Positions 11,094 through 21,877 of a DNA stretch of 64,000 bases are shown in pieces. Under the pieces are notes generated by a model. The model searched no databases. It was not told the DNA's origin and was given only the letters and a program-made list of their open reading frames with translations. Source of the DNA: Volutella citrinella (lineage: Eukaryota > Ascomycota > Sordariomycetes > Hypocreales > Nectriaceae); NCBI GenBank assembly GCA_034401135.1, contig JAWZSP010000008.1:186001-250000 (forward strand). Reading direction: 5' to 3'. How positions within the stretch are numbered: the stretch's first letter is position 1; each line of letters starts with the position of its first letter. The translations under genes and the position numbers were made by a program.

Positions 11094-12146
11094 ACTTCTG
11101 GCTCAGCTAACATCATGTCAATACCTCCAATATTCAGAGAGAAGCAAACAGGCTGACCTGCCCATCATTCAACACCTCTTTGGGGCAGACCTTTTTCTCC
11201 AGCCACTCTCTGTTATGTCGAATATGCCCTCATGGCCGGAAGCAGGCTTGCATCGATGGAGGGCTCGCTATTCAGGCCAACTCGTTTATCCTTTTGTCGT
11301 AGCACCATGGCATATGGTTGAATCCTTAGCCGCAGGCCTAAGCATGGGATTTCAGGCCAACAGTAGTAGCAGAAGGAATGCCCCCCAGGCTTGGCTCGGT
11401 TGATCCTAAAAAGAAGGCACTATAATCCAAGGCATCTCACCCGCTTTTTTTCTGTACTCCCCTGATTAATTATCAAGCTGGAACCTTGCCTTATTCAAAG
11501 AAGGCATCGCGCCCACGTTGTGATATTCACTCCCGCGACTCATTATCAATATCCAGCTTCTATCCGGTTCAAACATCCGTTGCAGGCCTTTGTAAGCATC
11601 TAACTTCGAGGCGGCCGACTTTTCAAGCCTCGAATCTGATACCAAGCGTATGACAGGGCTCCGGAGAATGTGGGTGTCCGCTAGCCTTGAGCATGTGGTT
11701 TTGGCATGCGAGGCGGGCCACTGCTGCGTGCCCGATTAAGACTGGTTACCCCGGAGGGAGGATGCCTAGCGTATGATCCTTCTGGCATTCGAGGCGTTCA
11801 ACCCCGTGACAAGATATGTTATCAAAGGATTCCTTGCAATACCGAGCTCGCTTGACTTATGTGTGAGACGGTCAGTTCTCCAGAGTGGACTTCACCTGGA
11901 TGGCAGCGTCTGGTTTTCTGCTACCAACACCGGAAGAGTTATTTGAAAATGCTGTTGAACTAGGAGGATTGCAGCGCATTCCAGCCGGAAATGGTACGAG
12001 GAATAGAAACCGAGTCCTGGCGCGAGAGTAAAAGTAGAAGACCTTGCCTGCTCGCTCTACGTACATGATTTTCCACAAACATCACTTGATAGAACAACAC
12101 ATGATAAGCCTCCGCCAATGGTACTCCGTGTTTTCACGGACTGACA
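11094..12146. other. non-coding region, about 1 kb
   Basis: No convincing gene. Short ORFs lack family character. It lies just outside the left breakpoint region of the broken dihydroxyacetone kinase, so it may be rearranged sequence. Confidence 0.4.
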
Positions 12147-12314
12147 GTCAAGGAGACTCAGAACATCTATCCCCGCAAGGCCAAGGTCCACGGCGCGCAA
12201 GAGGGTGATGCTGAAGCCCCTGGCGTCGATGCTCGTCATATAAGTGCCACTCGAAACGCGGGCCGGCCGTAGGCCATACCTCTCCTCCAGCTGAAGCACC
12301 ACCGTTGCTCCTGG
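12147..12314 (-). pseudogene. dihydroxyacetone kinase fragment: C-terminal end of the DhaK domain
   Basis: On the minus strand this encodes about 56 residues, including QLEERYGLRPARVSSGTYMTS and GFSITLLRAVDLG, and ends SLLD. This is the end of the DhaK (dihydroxyacetone-binding) domain of eukaryotic dihydroxyacetone kinases. The part that should precede it is at 20395-21289 on the same strand. The part that should follow (DhaL) starts about 20-80 bp to the right on the opposite strand. The fragment is flanked by stops and cannot make a protein alone. See the entries at 12340-13035 and 20395-21289. Confidence 0.85.
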
Positions 12315-12339
12315 CTGGTCATCCAACCTCCATGTTGGT

Positions 12340-13035
12340 GAATCGGCCTGGCAGTCGGAAGACCTAGGCGTTTGTGATGACCAGCACTCCACCGATGTGC
12401 CCGACATGCCCCCCAGCAACCTCACCGTGGATCCAAAGCTTGCGACCGAGTCCCTCGAAGCCGGTCTGCGCAACGTCGTGGCCTGCGAGCCCGAAGTCAC
12501 ACGCTTCGATCTTCTCGTCGGCGATGGTGACTGCGGCACCACCCTCCGTCGGGGCGCCGAGGCACTCCTCGACCACATCTGCGCCCACCCTCTATCAGGC
12601 GACGTTGTAATTGACGTCAGCAACCTAACGCGGGTCGTGGGGCGGACCATGGACGGGACATCAGGAGCCATCTACGCCCTGTTCCTCAACGCCCTCGTCA
12701 CTGCTCTTCGTGTAGCTGGGCCAGGTCAGGCGACGGTGGACATCTGGGCGGCTGCTCTGCGCGAAAGTGCCGATGTCCTGGGTAGATATACACCGGCGAG
12801 ACCCGGCGACAGGACGCTGATTGACGCTTTGTATCCCTTCATTGAGGTTCTCCATGCAACCGGGAACGCAAGGGATGCAGCAGCTGCGGCAATGCAGGCT
12901 GCGCAGGCTACCAAGGGCATGCGAGCGTCACTGGGGCGGAGTGTCTATGTTGGCGGATCGGATTTTGAGCGAGTACCTGACCCTGGTGCCTGGGGGTTGG
13001 CCGAATTCTTTGTTGGACTGGCCAGCAAGCTGTGA
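12340..13035 (+). pseudogene. dihydroxyacetone kinase fragment: DhaL (ATP-binding) domain
   Basis: This is an open frame of 212 residues from the ATG at 12397; similarity may begin about 55 bp earlier. It contains the DhaL hallmark FDLLVGDGDCGTTLRRGAE, where Asp residues bind Mg-ADP, then VVGRTMDGTSGAIYALFL, the LIDALYPF block and a C-terminus ending GLAEFFVGLASKL. In an intact kinase this domain follows DhaK on one chain and phosphorylates dihydroxyacetone with ATP in glycerol catabolism. Here it is separated from the DhaK pieces and reads the other way from both. The domain itself has no stop, so the break may be recent. A stand-alone DhaL would lack the substrate-binding half. Confidence 0.88.
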
Positions 13036-13393
13036 GACGGATGTACTCTTCCAGAGATAGGAACTAGATGGAAAGGAAAATAAATTTGTTAAAAGGAAGC
13101 AGAAGCTGTGTGACCTCGAGGGATGCCGCAGTGTTTTGTACAAGTGATGCCGTAATTCCTGTAAAGGTAATGCGTCCAACCTCCACAGTCCACCCCAATC
13201 TCGAGCCTCGACAGTTCTCAACCTATGCAGTCTCAAGGATGTCGTTTTTTCTAGTACCGGGAGATCACAACTCGAAGTCAACATATATCATTAGGTTGTA
13301 TAGTACTTGCGAGTATGGATTGAATTGATTGAGGATAATTCTCGTTTGAGTACCTTGCTAGATTGCTACATAGCTAGATATTGAGCATGCGAA
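13036..13393. other. convergent spacer
   Basis: Nothing recognisable is present between the DhaL fragment and the permease 3' end. Confidence 0.5.
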
Positions 13394-15147
13394 TCACGCA
13401 ATCCAGAACCAAATCTTCTCGGCCAGATTCCGCGGCTTCGGCTCCTCCCACAGCTCCTCAAGCGCATCCACCTCGGCCTTGCCAGAAAAGATGTCCATAT
13501 CTTCAGCCTTGATAAAGCTGGTCCTCTTAAAGACCTTCCAAAACCCGTAGAGTCCAAAGAAGATGGGAATGTTGACATACGAGGCCACAAAGTTACCGAC
13601 ATCCCACTGACCCGCGATAAAGACCTCGAAACCGTTGAAGATGATGATTATGGAGAAGAAGATGAGCGCACCGGCCGCGAGATACGGCTGTCCGGGCGTC
13701 TTCATTCGCAGCGTGTCACGGTCGATGCCCTGCGCCTTGAGAGCGCGGTAAAAGCCGAGGTAGGCGACGCAGATGGACGCCCAGGTGAAGAGCGAGGCAA
13801 TCGTCACCAGGTTCTGGAACCACTGGAAGGCCTGGGCCGCGCCCCCATTCTTCTGCACAGACAGGTACGAGAGAAGGCCGACGGCGCCCGTCGTCAACAC
13901 GGCCACATAGGGGACGCCGCGCTTGCTGCAGCGGAGGAAGATGCGTGGGGCTTGGCCATTCTGTGCGAGGGCGTAGAGGTATCGCGAGCCAGAGTAGACA
14001 AAGGCGTTGGCGGCTGACGAGGCAGACGTGAGGATGACGGCATTGATGATGTCGGGCAGCACCGTGATGCCCACGTTCTGGATGCCAATGACCCACGGCG
14101 ACTGAGCCGCGCCCTTTGCATTGGTAGCCTGGGCCGAGAGCAGCCGCGAGTCGTTGGAGGCGACGAGGATGCCCACAGCCAGCGCTCCGAGAACGTAGAA
14201 GAGCACGATGCGCCAGAAGACGCGGCGGACGGCCAGCGGGATGTTCCTGCGCGGGTTCTCGGCCTCTCCGGCCGCAACAGCCACCATCTCGGTGCCGCCA
14301 AACGAAAAGGCTGCGTTGGGCAGCGTCTTGAAGAAGGCGAGGAAGCGGCCGAGGGCGCCGGGGACGAGGTACGCCTTCATGACGCCTGGATTCTGCCAGT
14401 ACGAAAAGCCCAGACGTCGGTGCTGCGGGTTTCCGCCGAGCATGACGATGAATGTCATCATGAGCATGCCGAGGATGGTAATGACTTTGATGGAGGCAGC
14501 TATGAACTCGACTTCGCCGTATATGGAGACGGCTATGATGTTGGCCGTGATGACGAGCACCAGGATGATGGAGATCCAAACAGCCACGTTGATCTTCTCC
14601 TCGGTGTCCCAGTACCCTATGATGACAGAGGCGGCGGCCAGCTCAGCGCACAGCGTGATGGCAGCCTGATACCAGGTGTTCCATCCCACGGCAAAGCCCA
14701 GTGCGCCATCGACGTAGCGGGTGCAGAACTGCGGGATGGCGCCGGGAAGGGGGAGCCAGGTGGCCATCTCGCCGAGGGAATGAAGCATGGAGTAGATGGC
14801 GGCGCCGGTGAGCGAGTAGCCGAGCAGGAGGGAGAGGGGGCCGGCGCGGGTCAGGGCGGTGCCGATGCCGAGAAAGAGGCCGGTGCCAATAGAGCCGCCA
14901 ATGGCGATGAACTGGACATGGCGAGACTTGAGGCTGGAGATGGACAAGTTAGCATGATGGTCAGGTTGTATGTGTTGGAGTCAGTGAAGACAACTTGCCC
15001 TCGTTTGAGAGGTATCTCTGACGTCTCAGTAGTGCCCTGCAACTCGCTCTTGGCGGTTTCCAGGTCTGCCATCTGGCTTGGATCAGAGAACTTGGATTCT
15101 TCCTTGTGTGGGCTCTGCATCTCGTCTTGATACTTGATGGTCGTCAT
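13394..15147 (-). CDS. amino-acid permease, AAP/YAT family (APC superfamily)
   Basis: This is a plasma-membrane symporter of about 566 residues with about 12 membrane helices. Exon 1 is 15147-14999 and encodes a hydrophilic N-tail; exon 2 runs 14933-13394. Splicing yields LKRGLKSRHVQFIAIGG followed by SIGTGLFLGIG, the family consensus at helix 1. The join needs a GC-AG intron (14934-14998, donor GCAAGT). Other conserved pieces are GGTEMVAVAAGEAENPRRNIP and SSAANAFVYSGSRYLYALA. The substrate cannot be read from sequence; members carry neutral, basic or aromatic amino acids. A Zn2Cys6 regulator follows on the same strand about 300 bp upstream, and an amino-acid decarboxylase is 7 kb away. Both it and the regulator lie inside the inferred inversion. 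Confidence 0.92.
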
Positions 15148-15453
15148 GGTCAAGCTTGGATGTGATGAACAAACGATCACGACCTTGGATCAGCTCTTGG
15201 CTTGTCGTGGGCATCCGAACAAGTTTAAGTAGTAGTTGACGACCGAACGAATCTCGAGACCGGGGTATGAGTCCGGGGTAGCGTAATCTGGGGAACGAAG
15301 AGCCTCCGCGTATCGAGTGACACACTGACTCGGACCATGTTTGAACTAGGGCAACGCCACACGCCCTCGCTCCCGCGGAGATTGTGAGGGTGTCAGCCAC
15401 TCCGCGGCCGGGCATTCATGACACAAAACAGCAGTTATCGCCTTCGATAGCAG
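15148..15453. other. permease promoter region
   Basis: About 300 bp between the permease start and the 3' end of the upstream regulator. It contains a TCGGACC heptamer near 15329-15337, too short to interpret alone. Otherwise nothing is seen. Confidence 0.4.
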
Positions 15454-17436
15454 TTATGGAGCCTGACACCAAGGGAGCGGGTCACATTCGTCCATTGCCA
15501 CCTGTTCATAGAAGCCAGGGTCAGGGATGAAGAGCGCCGAGTCCAGCCACGCCGGGTCCAGATCGTTGGCCGGGTTCCGCGTCCACAGCTTATCAACGGC
15601 ATCTCCGTACTGGGCCAGACACACGTCGCCCAGCTCCCAGCCGTGCAGGCTCTTGTGGGACCGCAGCAGCGTCATGAGGTCGTGCGCGAGCGAGAGCGAG
15701 AGGCTCTGGGCTGGTGTCTCGCAAGTCGGCAGCTCCGCCTGCACCGCGAGCCGGACGAGGAACGTGGTGACGGACGAGAAGACGAAGGCTGCCGTGGGGA
15801 GCCAGAAGTCGCCCAGCTGCTTTGGAGTCAGCTCGTGCAGAAACAGCACAATGTCCTCGACCATCCGGCGTGTCTTGAGCAGCCGGTCGTTGGGGGCCTG
15901 GCCCGGCACGATATCGTCAACTTCGGTGCTCAGCTCGACTCGCCCCATGAAGAAACGCGCGGCCAGATAGCAGAGTCGCAGGTTGGCTGCCCCTCCCACG
16001 TCCAGGTTGGTGCCGCGGACGATAATCTTGCGCAGCTCGCCAAAGAGGGTGTCAGTCCACACGTCGAGGCTGGTACCAGCGCCGCCGGGCCTCGACTCTA
16101 CCGGGACTGCCTCCCCTGGCCCCGCCGTGTACAGCTGCTCGATGTGGACTCCCAGCACCGCGGTGAGGCTTGCCAGTGCTCCAAAGACCTGCGCGCGCTG
16201 GTCGTGCGGAGGCGCCTTGGGCATGGGCACGTCATGATGCGACTGGCGGATGTGAGGAGGTGTGCCGTACGTCAGGCTCGTCCACCGGTCGTGGATCACG
16301 AGGCACCACCAGATCTGGATGCGCAACGCCTTCTCCTGCTCCGTAATGTTCCATACGAGCGGGTTCCGGTTGAGGCCGAGGCTATTGGCCAGGGTGATGG
16401 CGCTGCCCAGGAGCATGCCGTTGCCCACCATGGTCGTCGTCGGACGCCCGCCAATGTTTAGCAGGATGGCAATGATAGAGGGCATCCCCGGAGAGAACTG
16501 CAGCTCAGAGTAGAGCGCGTCGAGAGCTAAGTTCCAGATGAAGCGTGTGTCCGGGCGGTGGTGCTGGCGCAAGTCGGCGTCGTAGCTCCAGTAGCACATG
16601 GCGTGGGCATACAGACAGGCCATGACGGCGGGCGACATGCGCGACGGGGACCGAGCCCCAAACTCGCGAATGTACCTCTCGTCGAGCACGGGGAAGCAGC
16701 CGTTGCCCCGGGCAAAGTACAGGTTCAGCACCTTGTCCTGCCACGGCTCCAGGAGCTTCAGTATCGTCTGCAGCTTAGCCGAGGCCGGGTTGGGGTCATC
16801 CATCAGGCCTAGCGGCCGCTTCTTGACCCTCATGAAGACGACCGGCCTCGATGTGACACCGGGCAGGGCAGGCCGGATCGCTCTGCCGTGGCCGCCCTCC
16901 TGGATGCTCCACAGATAGTCCTCGAGAAAGTGGCTGTCTCCTGCTGTAGCCGGTCCGACTATGTGCGGGTTCTCCTCCTCCATGGCGTCCAGAGATACCG
17001 CGGATCCAGGCTGTTCAGCGTCGGCGATGGTGGGGAATGAGTCCATGTGCGACGCCGCGGAGACGGAGACTGAAATACTGGCCGCGGGCGTGGGGGCGGC
17101 AGCCAACGGTTGGTCTGAGGCCACGGCCGCGGCTTGGGGAGCAACAGCAGCAGAATCAGACGAGCCATCTCCGCGCTGCTGTCGATACTCTCTCACAGAG
17201 GGCCGCGACGGCATGACACACGTCGTCTGGTGCGTCCGGCACATTAGACACGACGGCGACGTCTCGTCAAACTTGCACCGCGACTTCCGACGCCGACAAG
17301 GGAAGCATGCGGCCTGGCCCTGGGCCCTCGGCGTGCGGTTCCTCGGGGTTTGCATCACAGGCTGTGGAGGGGGCGTTGCCGGTGCCACGGATGCAATGTC
17401 GCTTGGCGGGTTCTGTGGAAGAAGGCCGCGGGCCAT
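15454..17436 (-). CDS. Zn2Cys6 transcription factor, 660 aa
   Basis: A single exon encodes a nuclear regulator. The zinc cluster is near residues 44-70: C-F-P-C, then RRRKSRC, KFDETSPSC, LMC, RTHQTTC, giving C-X2-C-X6-C-X8-C-X2-C-X6-C. An Ala/Ser/Pro-rich linker follows (about 85-150). The fungal-specific regulatory domain starts near 225 (ILKLLEPWQDKVLNLYFARGN) and contains AITLANSLGLNRNP and IQIWWCLVIHDRWTSLTYGTPPHI. These are typical of regulators of nitrogen or xenobiotic genes such as those for amino-acid or nitrile use. It lies directly upstream of, and on the same strand as, the permease, so it may control it (inference). Length and frame are normal; no sign of damage. Confidence 0.93.
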   Translation of the reverse strand: MARGLLPQNPPSDIASVAPATPPPQPVMQTPRNRTPRAQGQAACFPCRRRKSRCKFDETSPSCLMCRTHQTTCVMPSRPSVREYRQQRGDGSSDSAAVAPQAAAVASDQPLAAAPTPAASISVSVSAASHMDSFPTIADAEQPGSAVSLDAMEEENPHIVGPATAGDSHFLEDYLWSIQEGGHGRAIRPALPGVTSRPVVFMRVKKRPLGLMDDPNPASAKLQTILKLLEPWQDKVLNLYFARGNGCFPVLDERYIREFGARSPSRMSPAVMACLYAHAMCYWSYDADLRQHHRPDTRFIWNLALDALYSELQFSPGMPSIIAILLNIGGRPTTTMVGNGMLLGSAITLANSLGLNRNPLVWNITEQEKALRIQIWWCLVIHDRWTSLTYGTPPHIRQSHHDVPMPKAPPHDQRAQVFGALASLTAVLGVHIEQLYTAGPGEAVPVESRPGGAGTSLDVWTDTLFGELRKIIVRGTNLDVGGAANLRLCYLAARFFMGRVELSTEVDDIVPGQAPNDRLLKTRRMVEDIVLFLHELTPKQLGDFWLPTAAFVFSSVTTFLVRLAVQAELPTCETPAQSLSLSLAHDLMTLLRSHKSLHGWELGDVCLAQYGDAVDKLWTRNPANDLDPAWLDSALFIPDPGFYEQVAMDECDPLPWCQAP

Positions 17437-17985
17437 GGAACTGGTGGGATCGAGACTTTAAGTTGAATGAGCTTGACTAAGCTGCCCCGCACAACCACTA
17501 CTCGAAGTATAATTAAAGGGCTTGCAGCGCAGGAGGGTTGGCGCTAATCTGGTACGACCTTAACGTAGAACACCTCCAGAAGAACCAGAGTCATGAACCA
17601 TGAGATCCATTGTTTCAAGAACCCGCATAAATACAAAATATACAAAGAATGGATAACTACGGCCAGGAGAAAGATGGCGTACCCAACGTCTCAACCCCAT
17701 CGTAATCTGCTTGACTAGTTGCCATTCTTCTCGTGTGCAACACAGTCAGACAGGCGCATGGCATACTTCCCCTCATCAACGCATCCAGTGTAAGAAACAA
17801 ATCGGATCGTCATGTTAAAAAGCAAGACCTCGAGCCGAACCTTATCATGGACACCGGGGCAGCTCTCTGGACCCAGTAGTAAGAAACCCACGGACTCGCG
17901 ATATAGAGCCTGATTGTAATATATCCAAGACTCTTACTAAAACTATTATACAATCTTGTTCAACGCTGGTCCAACTTGCACTCAC
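17437..17985. other. non-coding spacer
   Basis: It holds the regulator's promoter. Weak coding-like sequence near 17790-17900 on the minus strand could be the terminal exon of the transporter fragment to the right, but I cannot support it. Confidence 0.35.
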
Positions 17986-18292
17986 CTCGCTGTATAATAC
18001 AGACAGGCACTGCAGATCATAGTGGCTCCGCAAAAGAGCTGCAGTCCCAGGAAGCTACCGTCCATCGCGGACACGAGAGCCCCCGCAGTTGGGCTCCCGG
18101 TCAGACCACCAAACGACTGAATAGCAAATGCCAGCCCGGTACGGAGACCGATCTGGCGGATCTCTGAGATTTGGGCAATCAGAGCCGGAGCGAGGCCGTT
18201 GTATCCGCCAGACGACAGGCCGAATACAACAGCGTAGGCGATAATGGCCGCCGTACCTTTCCCGGGGATCCAGAGAGCGAAAGTGAAGATGG
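17986..18292 (-). pseudogene. MFS monocarboxylate-type transporter fragment
   Basis: About 100 residues on the minus strand resemble helices 10-12 of fungal monocarboxylate-porter-like MFS proteins. The stretch AVVFGLSSGGYNGLAPALIA is followed by RQIGLRTGLAFAIQSFGGL and GSPTAGAL. A good donor (GTGAGT) follows at 17985. Everything before these helices, several hundred residues, is absent and the similarity stops abruptly near 18292. It faces away from a monooxygenase fragment that is likewise missing its 5' part. Confidence 0.78.
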
Positions 18293-18480
18293 AGCTTTAT
18301 GAGTCCCTTGGTATTATTTCTTTTGCCTTCAAAAATCGCGCGCTAGCTTGATCAACTGCTTCCCGAAGCCCGCAAAAAGCCGCGAGCCCAGCTTGCAGTT
18401 ATTAAACCTTGAGCGCGATCGTCACCTTGTGGTTGGGTGGGTTGTGGGGTCTCCGAACTCCAACAAACCGCTAATTCTAG

Positions 18481-19293
18481 TGGTACACCATTCATCGTGC
18501 CCACATACACACCGCCTTAAAGGAGAGGGCGCTCTCGGAAGAGTGCCATGGCCCTTTGCCTCAACTGCTACTCAGCAGCCGCATCATTGATTTGGACTAT
18601 TCCAACCCCTCTATCACGCTGGCTACTGGTGAGGTATGCACGGGAGATGTCATCATCGGTGCCGACGGAGTTGATGTAAGTGGCTGTCCCTTGGCGTGGA
18701 GCTCCGAGTAGGCAGCTGACAGCCGAGGCCAGTCCTATACGAGAAAGCACTCGCACCCGGATGCCCGTCCCGTGCCCAAGAAGACGTGCGTAACTAGTAG
18801 CCAACTACGGCGTTTCGTCTCCTATGGTCTCCTATGGTTTCCTTCTGGCGGTTGAATGAGGTAGATGATCCACTAACACTCTCCGACCCTAGGCTGGCAC
18901 AGCAAGGGCCGCAAGGATGCCCTTATGGGCGCCTTCTCCAAATTCGGGCCCAGCATCCGCGCCATGATCGCCCAGGCCCCGGAGGACGGCATCAAGGTCT
19001 GGGACCTGCTCGACATGCCTACACTCCCCTCCTTCACCAAGGGGTCTCTTGCCCTCATCGGCGACGCCGCCCATCCTTTCATGCCTTGTAAGACTTCCCC
19101 CGGGAAAGCCTTTGGGTTCTTCTTCCGTGCCGAGATGCTAATGCAGCCGTTCTAGACATGGCCCAAGGTGGCACAATGGCCATCGAGGACGCTGTCCCGC
19201 TTGGCGCTGTCCTGGCCCTAGGTACACGGCGGGACCAGGTATCCCTCAGGCTGGTCATGTATGAGAAAATTCGCAAAGAAAGGGCATACACAT
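18481..19293 (+). pseudogene. FAD-dependent monooxygenase (salicylate-hydroxylase type) fragment
   Basis: The readable exons are: 18481-18675 (after acceptor TTCTAG), with WYTIHRA, ALKERAL and GDVIIGADGVD, the DG motif of group-A flavoprotein monooxygenases; a short piece after 18733; and about 18894-19090, with DALMGAFSKFG and LALIGDAAHPFMP, the GD motif binding FAD ribityl and NADPH. From about 19156 comes MAQGGTMAIEDAVPLGAVLA. The N-terminal GxGxxG FAD fold is absent. About 80 residues expected between the DG block and the WHSKGRKD block are also missing. An intact enzyme would hydroxylate an aromatic ring using NAD(P)H and O2; this copy cannot. Confidence 0.82.
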
Positions 19294-20394
19294 GTAAGTA
19301 TTGCAGTGTTTGGCATTTTGGTAATGGCGTAGGGCAATAGTAGAATGAACATGGCCTTGATTCAACCGACATTGTCGGACATGGCAACATTGGCAGGCGC
19401 GCTTGGAAGAACTGATTAAAATTGAATTCATATAGCGAACCCAATCATGAGCCAGAAAAAGAAATATCGGATAGGTTTCGCTTGGAGGCAATGGCTTAAT
19501 AGGTCAGCAGCTGATACCAGACCGACGTGGAGCGAAGCCGTGGAAAACCCGCGCATATGGGCACCAGACGAATGGTTCCCTCTATTTGCGCATATCGCCC
19601 TTCACCCGCAGGATGCGCTTGCCGCGCTGTTCCACTTGCAGCACTGGTCGTACCAATACAAATCCAGGCAAGGGGTATTCTTAGTGGAGAGGCACTATAG
19701 TGACAGGAAAAGAGGGCATATTAGCTGGCCCATCATCATCCCAAGCTGGCTGGAGAACGTACCTGGTCCCCGTCGAAGCGTGTATTCCCATGAGATGCGC
19801 AGTTAACTCCCTGCCTGCCGAATCTGTTGCAGCATGCACCCGTGGCGGTAGGCACACTTGCACCACTAGAGTCTTCACACCTGCAGCGCCGATCCCCAGC
19901 CATGACGCTGGAAACTTTAGTGATGAGTGCCATGGTGGTCGCACAAGATGTGTTGCTTCTTACCCGTTGGCGAGGAGAGCAAAAGCAACGATGAGTCCTT
20001 GGACCTTCATGCCGGACGAGTCTGGATATGATCAAGTGCGATTGGTGATGTAGAGTTGAAGACTTCACGATTCAGAAATCTCGCCCGATCCTTGGCTCTA
20101 TATATGCCCTCTGTGGCTATTACACTAGTAGAAACCAACTTCATGATACTCGAGCATTGGCTGTGAGGACGCACGGATGATGTGCATAGCTAGCGAACTG
20201 ACCAATCAATCCAGGGCCGGTGTATTACGAAAGTCTTTGTCACGGTCTAGTGAGCAGGAACGCCGATAGGCTGTTACCCATGATCCTTATTCTCAAGGAC
20301 GGTTAAGCTATTAACCTTAAAAACAATGTTTCAACGAGCGGCTTTAGCGCTACTCCTGACTGGGTTTGGCACTACCCCGGCCGGGCGTCAGCAG
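19294..20394. other. about 1.1 kb without a supportable gene
   Basis: Several ORFs of 100-120 codons occur, for example 19447-19806 on the plus strand, but none shows family character. The right end abuts the breakpoint of the kinase fragment. Confidence 0.4.
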
Positions 20395-21289
20395 CCAGGC
20401 CCCCGAGGTTATTCACAAGCAGTACCAGAGGCTGTCGAGGTTCAGAGACAAAGTCAACAAAGGATCTCTCTGGGTCGTCCGTCACCAGCAGCTGGTCAAG
20501 CATCTTTGACACGAGATGGTCGAGCGTGAGCGCCTCGCGGCTCCAGCCCTGCTCGTTATGGATTCCCATGCCAACCTCGATGAGCCCATCCTCTCGGGGC
20601 AGCTCGCCCACAGTCTTGGTTGCCTTCATGTTGACGCCCGGGACATCGACTTGCTCGACGGTGGCACCGACGGAAGCGACGTTGTTGGCAACGAGTCTGG
20701 CTGCACCGGCCACCTCTGAGAGGCCATACCCTTGGGCGGCCAGCGCACCGCTGATCTTTTGCACCAAGGCTGTGCCAGCAATGCCCCGACGGCCCACCTT
20801 GCCGCCCCGTGAGCGTCCAACAGCGACATCGTCACCCACGACAACCATCTCAACATTGCCGCCAGCCGCACGCGCCATCTCGACACCGACACCAAAGTTG
20901 AGCACGTCGCCCGTGTAATTCATGACAATGACGAGCGCGCCGACGTCATCGCAAACCGATCTGTGCGCACCTTTGTTGAGTCCGTTGTGGTTCACCCGCG
21001 ACACAATGGCCGTGTACACCTGCTGCGCGTTGGGGCTGGCAAAGAGACTGCCCACGACGGCCGCACTGAGCAGGCCAGGGCCGACCATGCCGCTGAATGA
21101 TGGCTCGTGGCCGGCGCCCCCGCCAGAGAGCAGGGACACGCGCTGTGTTGTCGAGACGCCATGCTTGGGCCGGAGGTAGAGGATCTTGTTGGCTTCGTCC
21201 AGGCCGATACCAGGGTTGGTCAGCGTCACCGAGCGTAGGCTGTCGGCCACTAGACGCGTTGGGTCGTTGACGAACCTGCGGCTGGGCAT
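20395..21289 (-). pseudogene. dihydroxyacetone kinase fragment: N-terminal DhaK domain
   Basis: On the minus strand this starts at MPSRRFVNDPTRLVADSL (an in-frame ATG 57 bp upstream also exists). It contains the substrate-loop block SGGGAGHEPSFSGMVG, SLFASPNAQQV, VMNYTGDVLNFGV and VGMGIHNEQG, whose His corresponds to the residue that covalently binds dihydroxyacetone. Similarity runs to LVNNLGGL, then the frame reads AADARPG and stops at 20372. The next expected residues are found at 12147-12314, 8 kb away. The fragment is about 300 residues, roughly half of a normal kinase of about 590. The reading frame is undamaged up to the break. Confidence 0.92.
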
Positions 21290-21778
21290 GGTGGGCAGAC
21301 TGAAGAGTGACAGGGGGGCAGAATGTCGATCGGCCTTATCTGCCACAGCCTGCGACGCGCAGCTTGGAGCGGCCGGGTGGGTATTTGATAACGATGCTCA
21401 TGATTATGATGCCTCATGACAACGCCTTTGCCACTCTGCTAAACTAAACTGCTCGTGTTGAGATAGGATGTTGCCAGGATTGGGCCCGCGGAGTGGAGAC
21501 TTCAGCCACCCGCGGCCCCACGATGAAGTCCTTGTTCTGCGACTATAAGTGGACAAACAAGGTGGTGGCGTGTCAGCTTGGCCGCGGGGCATACCCTTCC
21601 TTGACCCCACGACTAGCAACCTCCGCGGTGCCTCGTGATTGGGGTAGCCGCGGAGCTCCCCGTCAGCAGCAGGACCAGACTTACACGCAAGGACAAACAC
21701 CACACGTCAACCTCAGTGTCCAACTCTGCAGCAGAAAGAGGAGAAGCGAAAAGAGATCGAGGATTGCAATCACCTGGG

Positions 21779-21786
21779 TATATTAA
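21779..21786 (+). promoter_or_regulatory. TATA-like element upstream of the decarboxylase
   Basis: TATATTAA lies about 92 bp upstream of the chosen ATG (21878). This supports 21878 as the start rather than the frame's in-phase extension back to 21635. Confidence 0.45.
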
Positions 21787-21877
21787 AGCCAACAACCCTG
21801 GTGCACATCCATCATACCCCAGCATCGCATTCCCAAACAAGACAGACAGCAAGCTTGAAGCCACACGACCAGTGACG

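Noticed and set aside
12057..12671. 204-codon minus-strand ORF as one gene
   Set aside because: Only 12147-12314 is kinase sequence; the rest is antisense of the DhaL fragment or unrelated.
15643..16461. Long plus-strand ORF opposite the Zn2Cys6 gene
   Set aside because: It is the shadow of a strongly supported minus-strand gene with a full zinc cluster, and its own translation has no family character.
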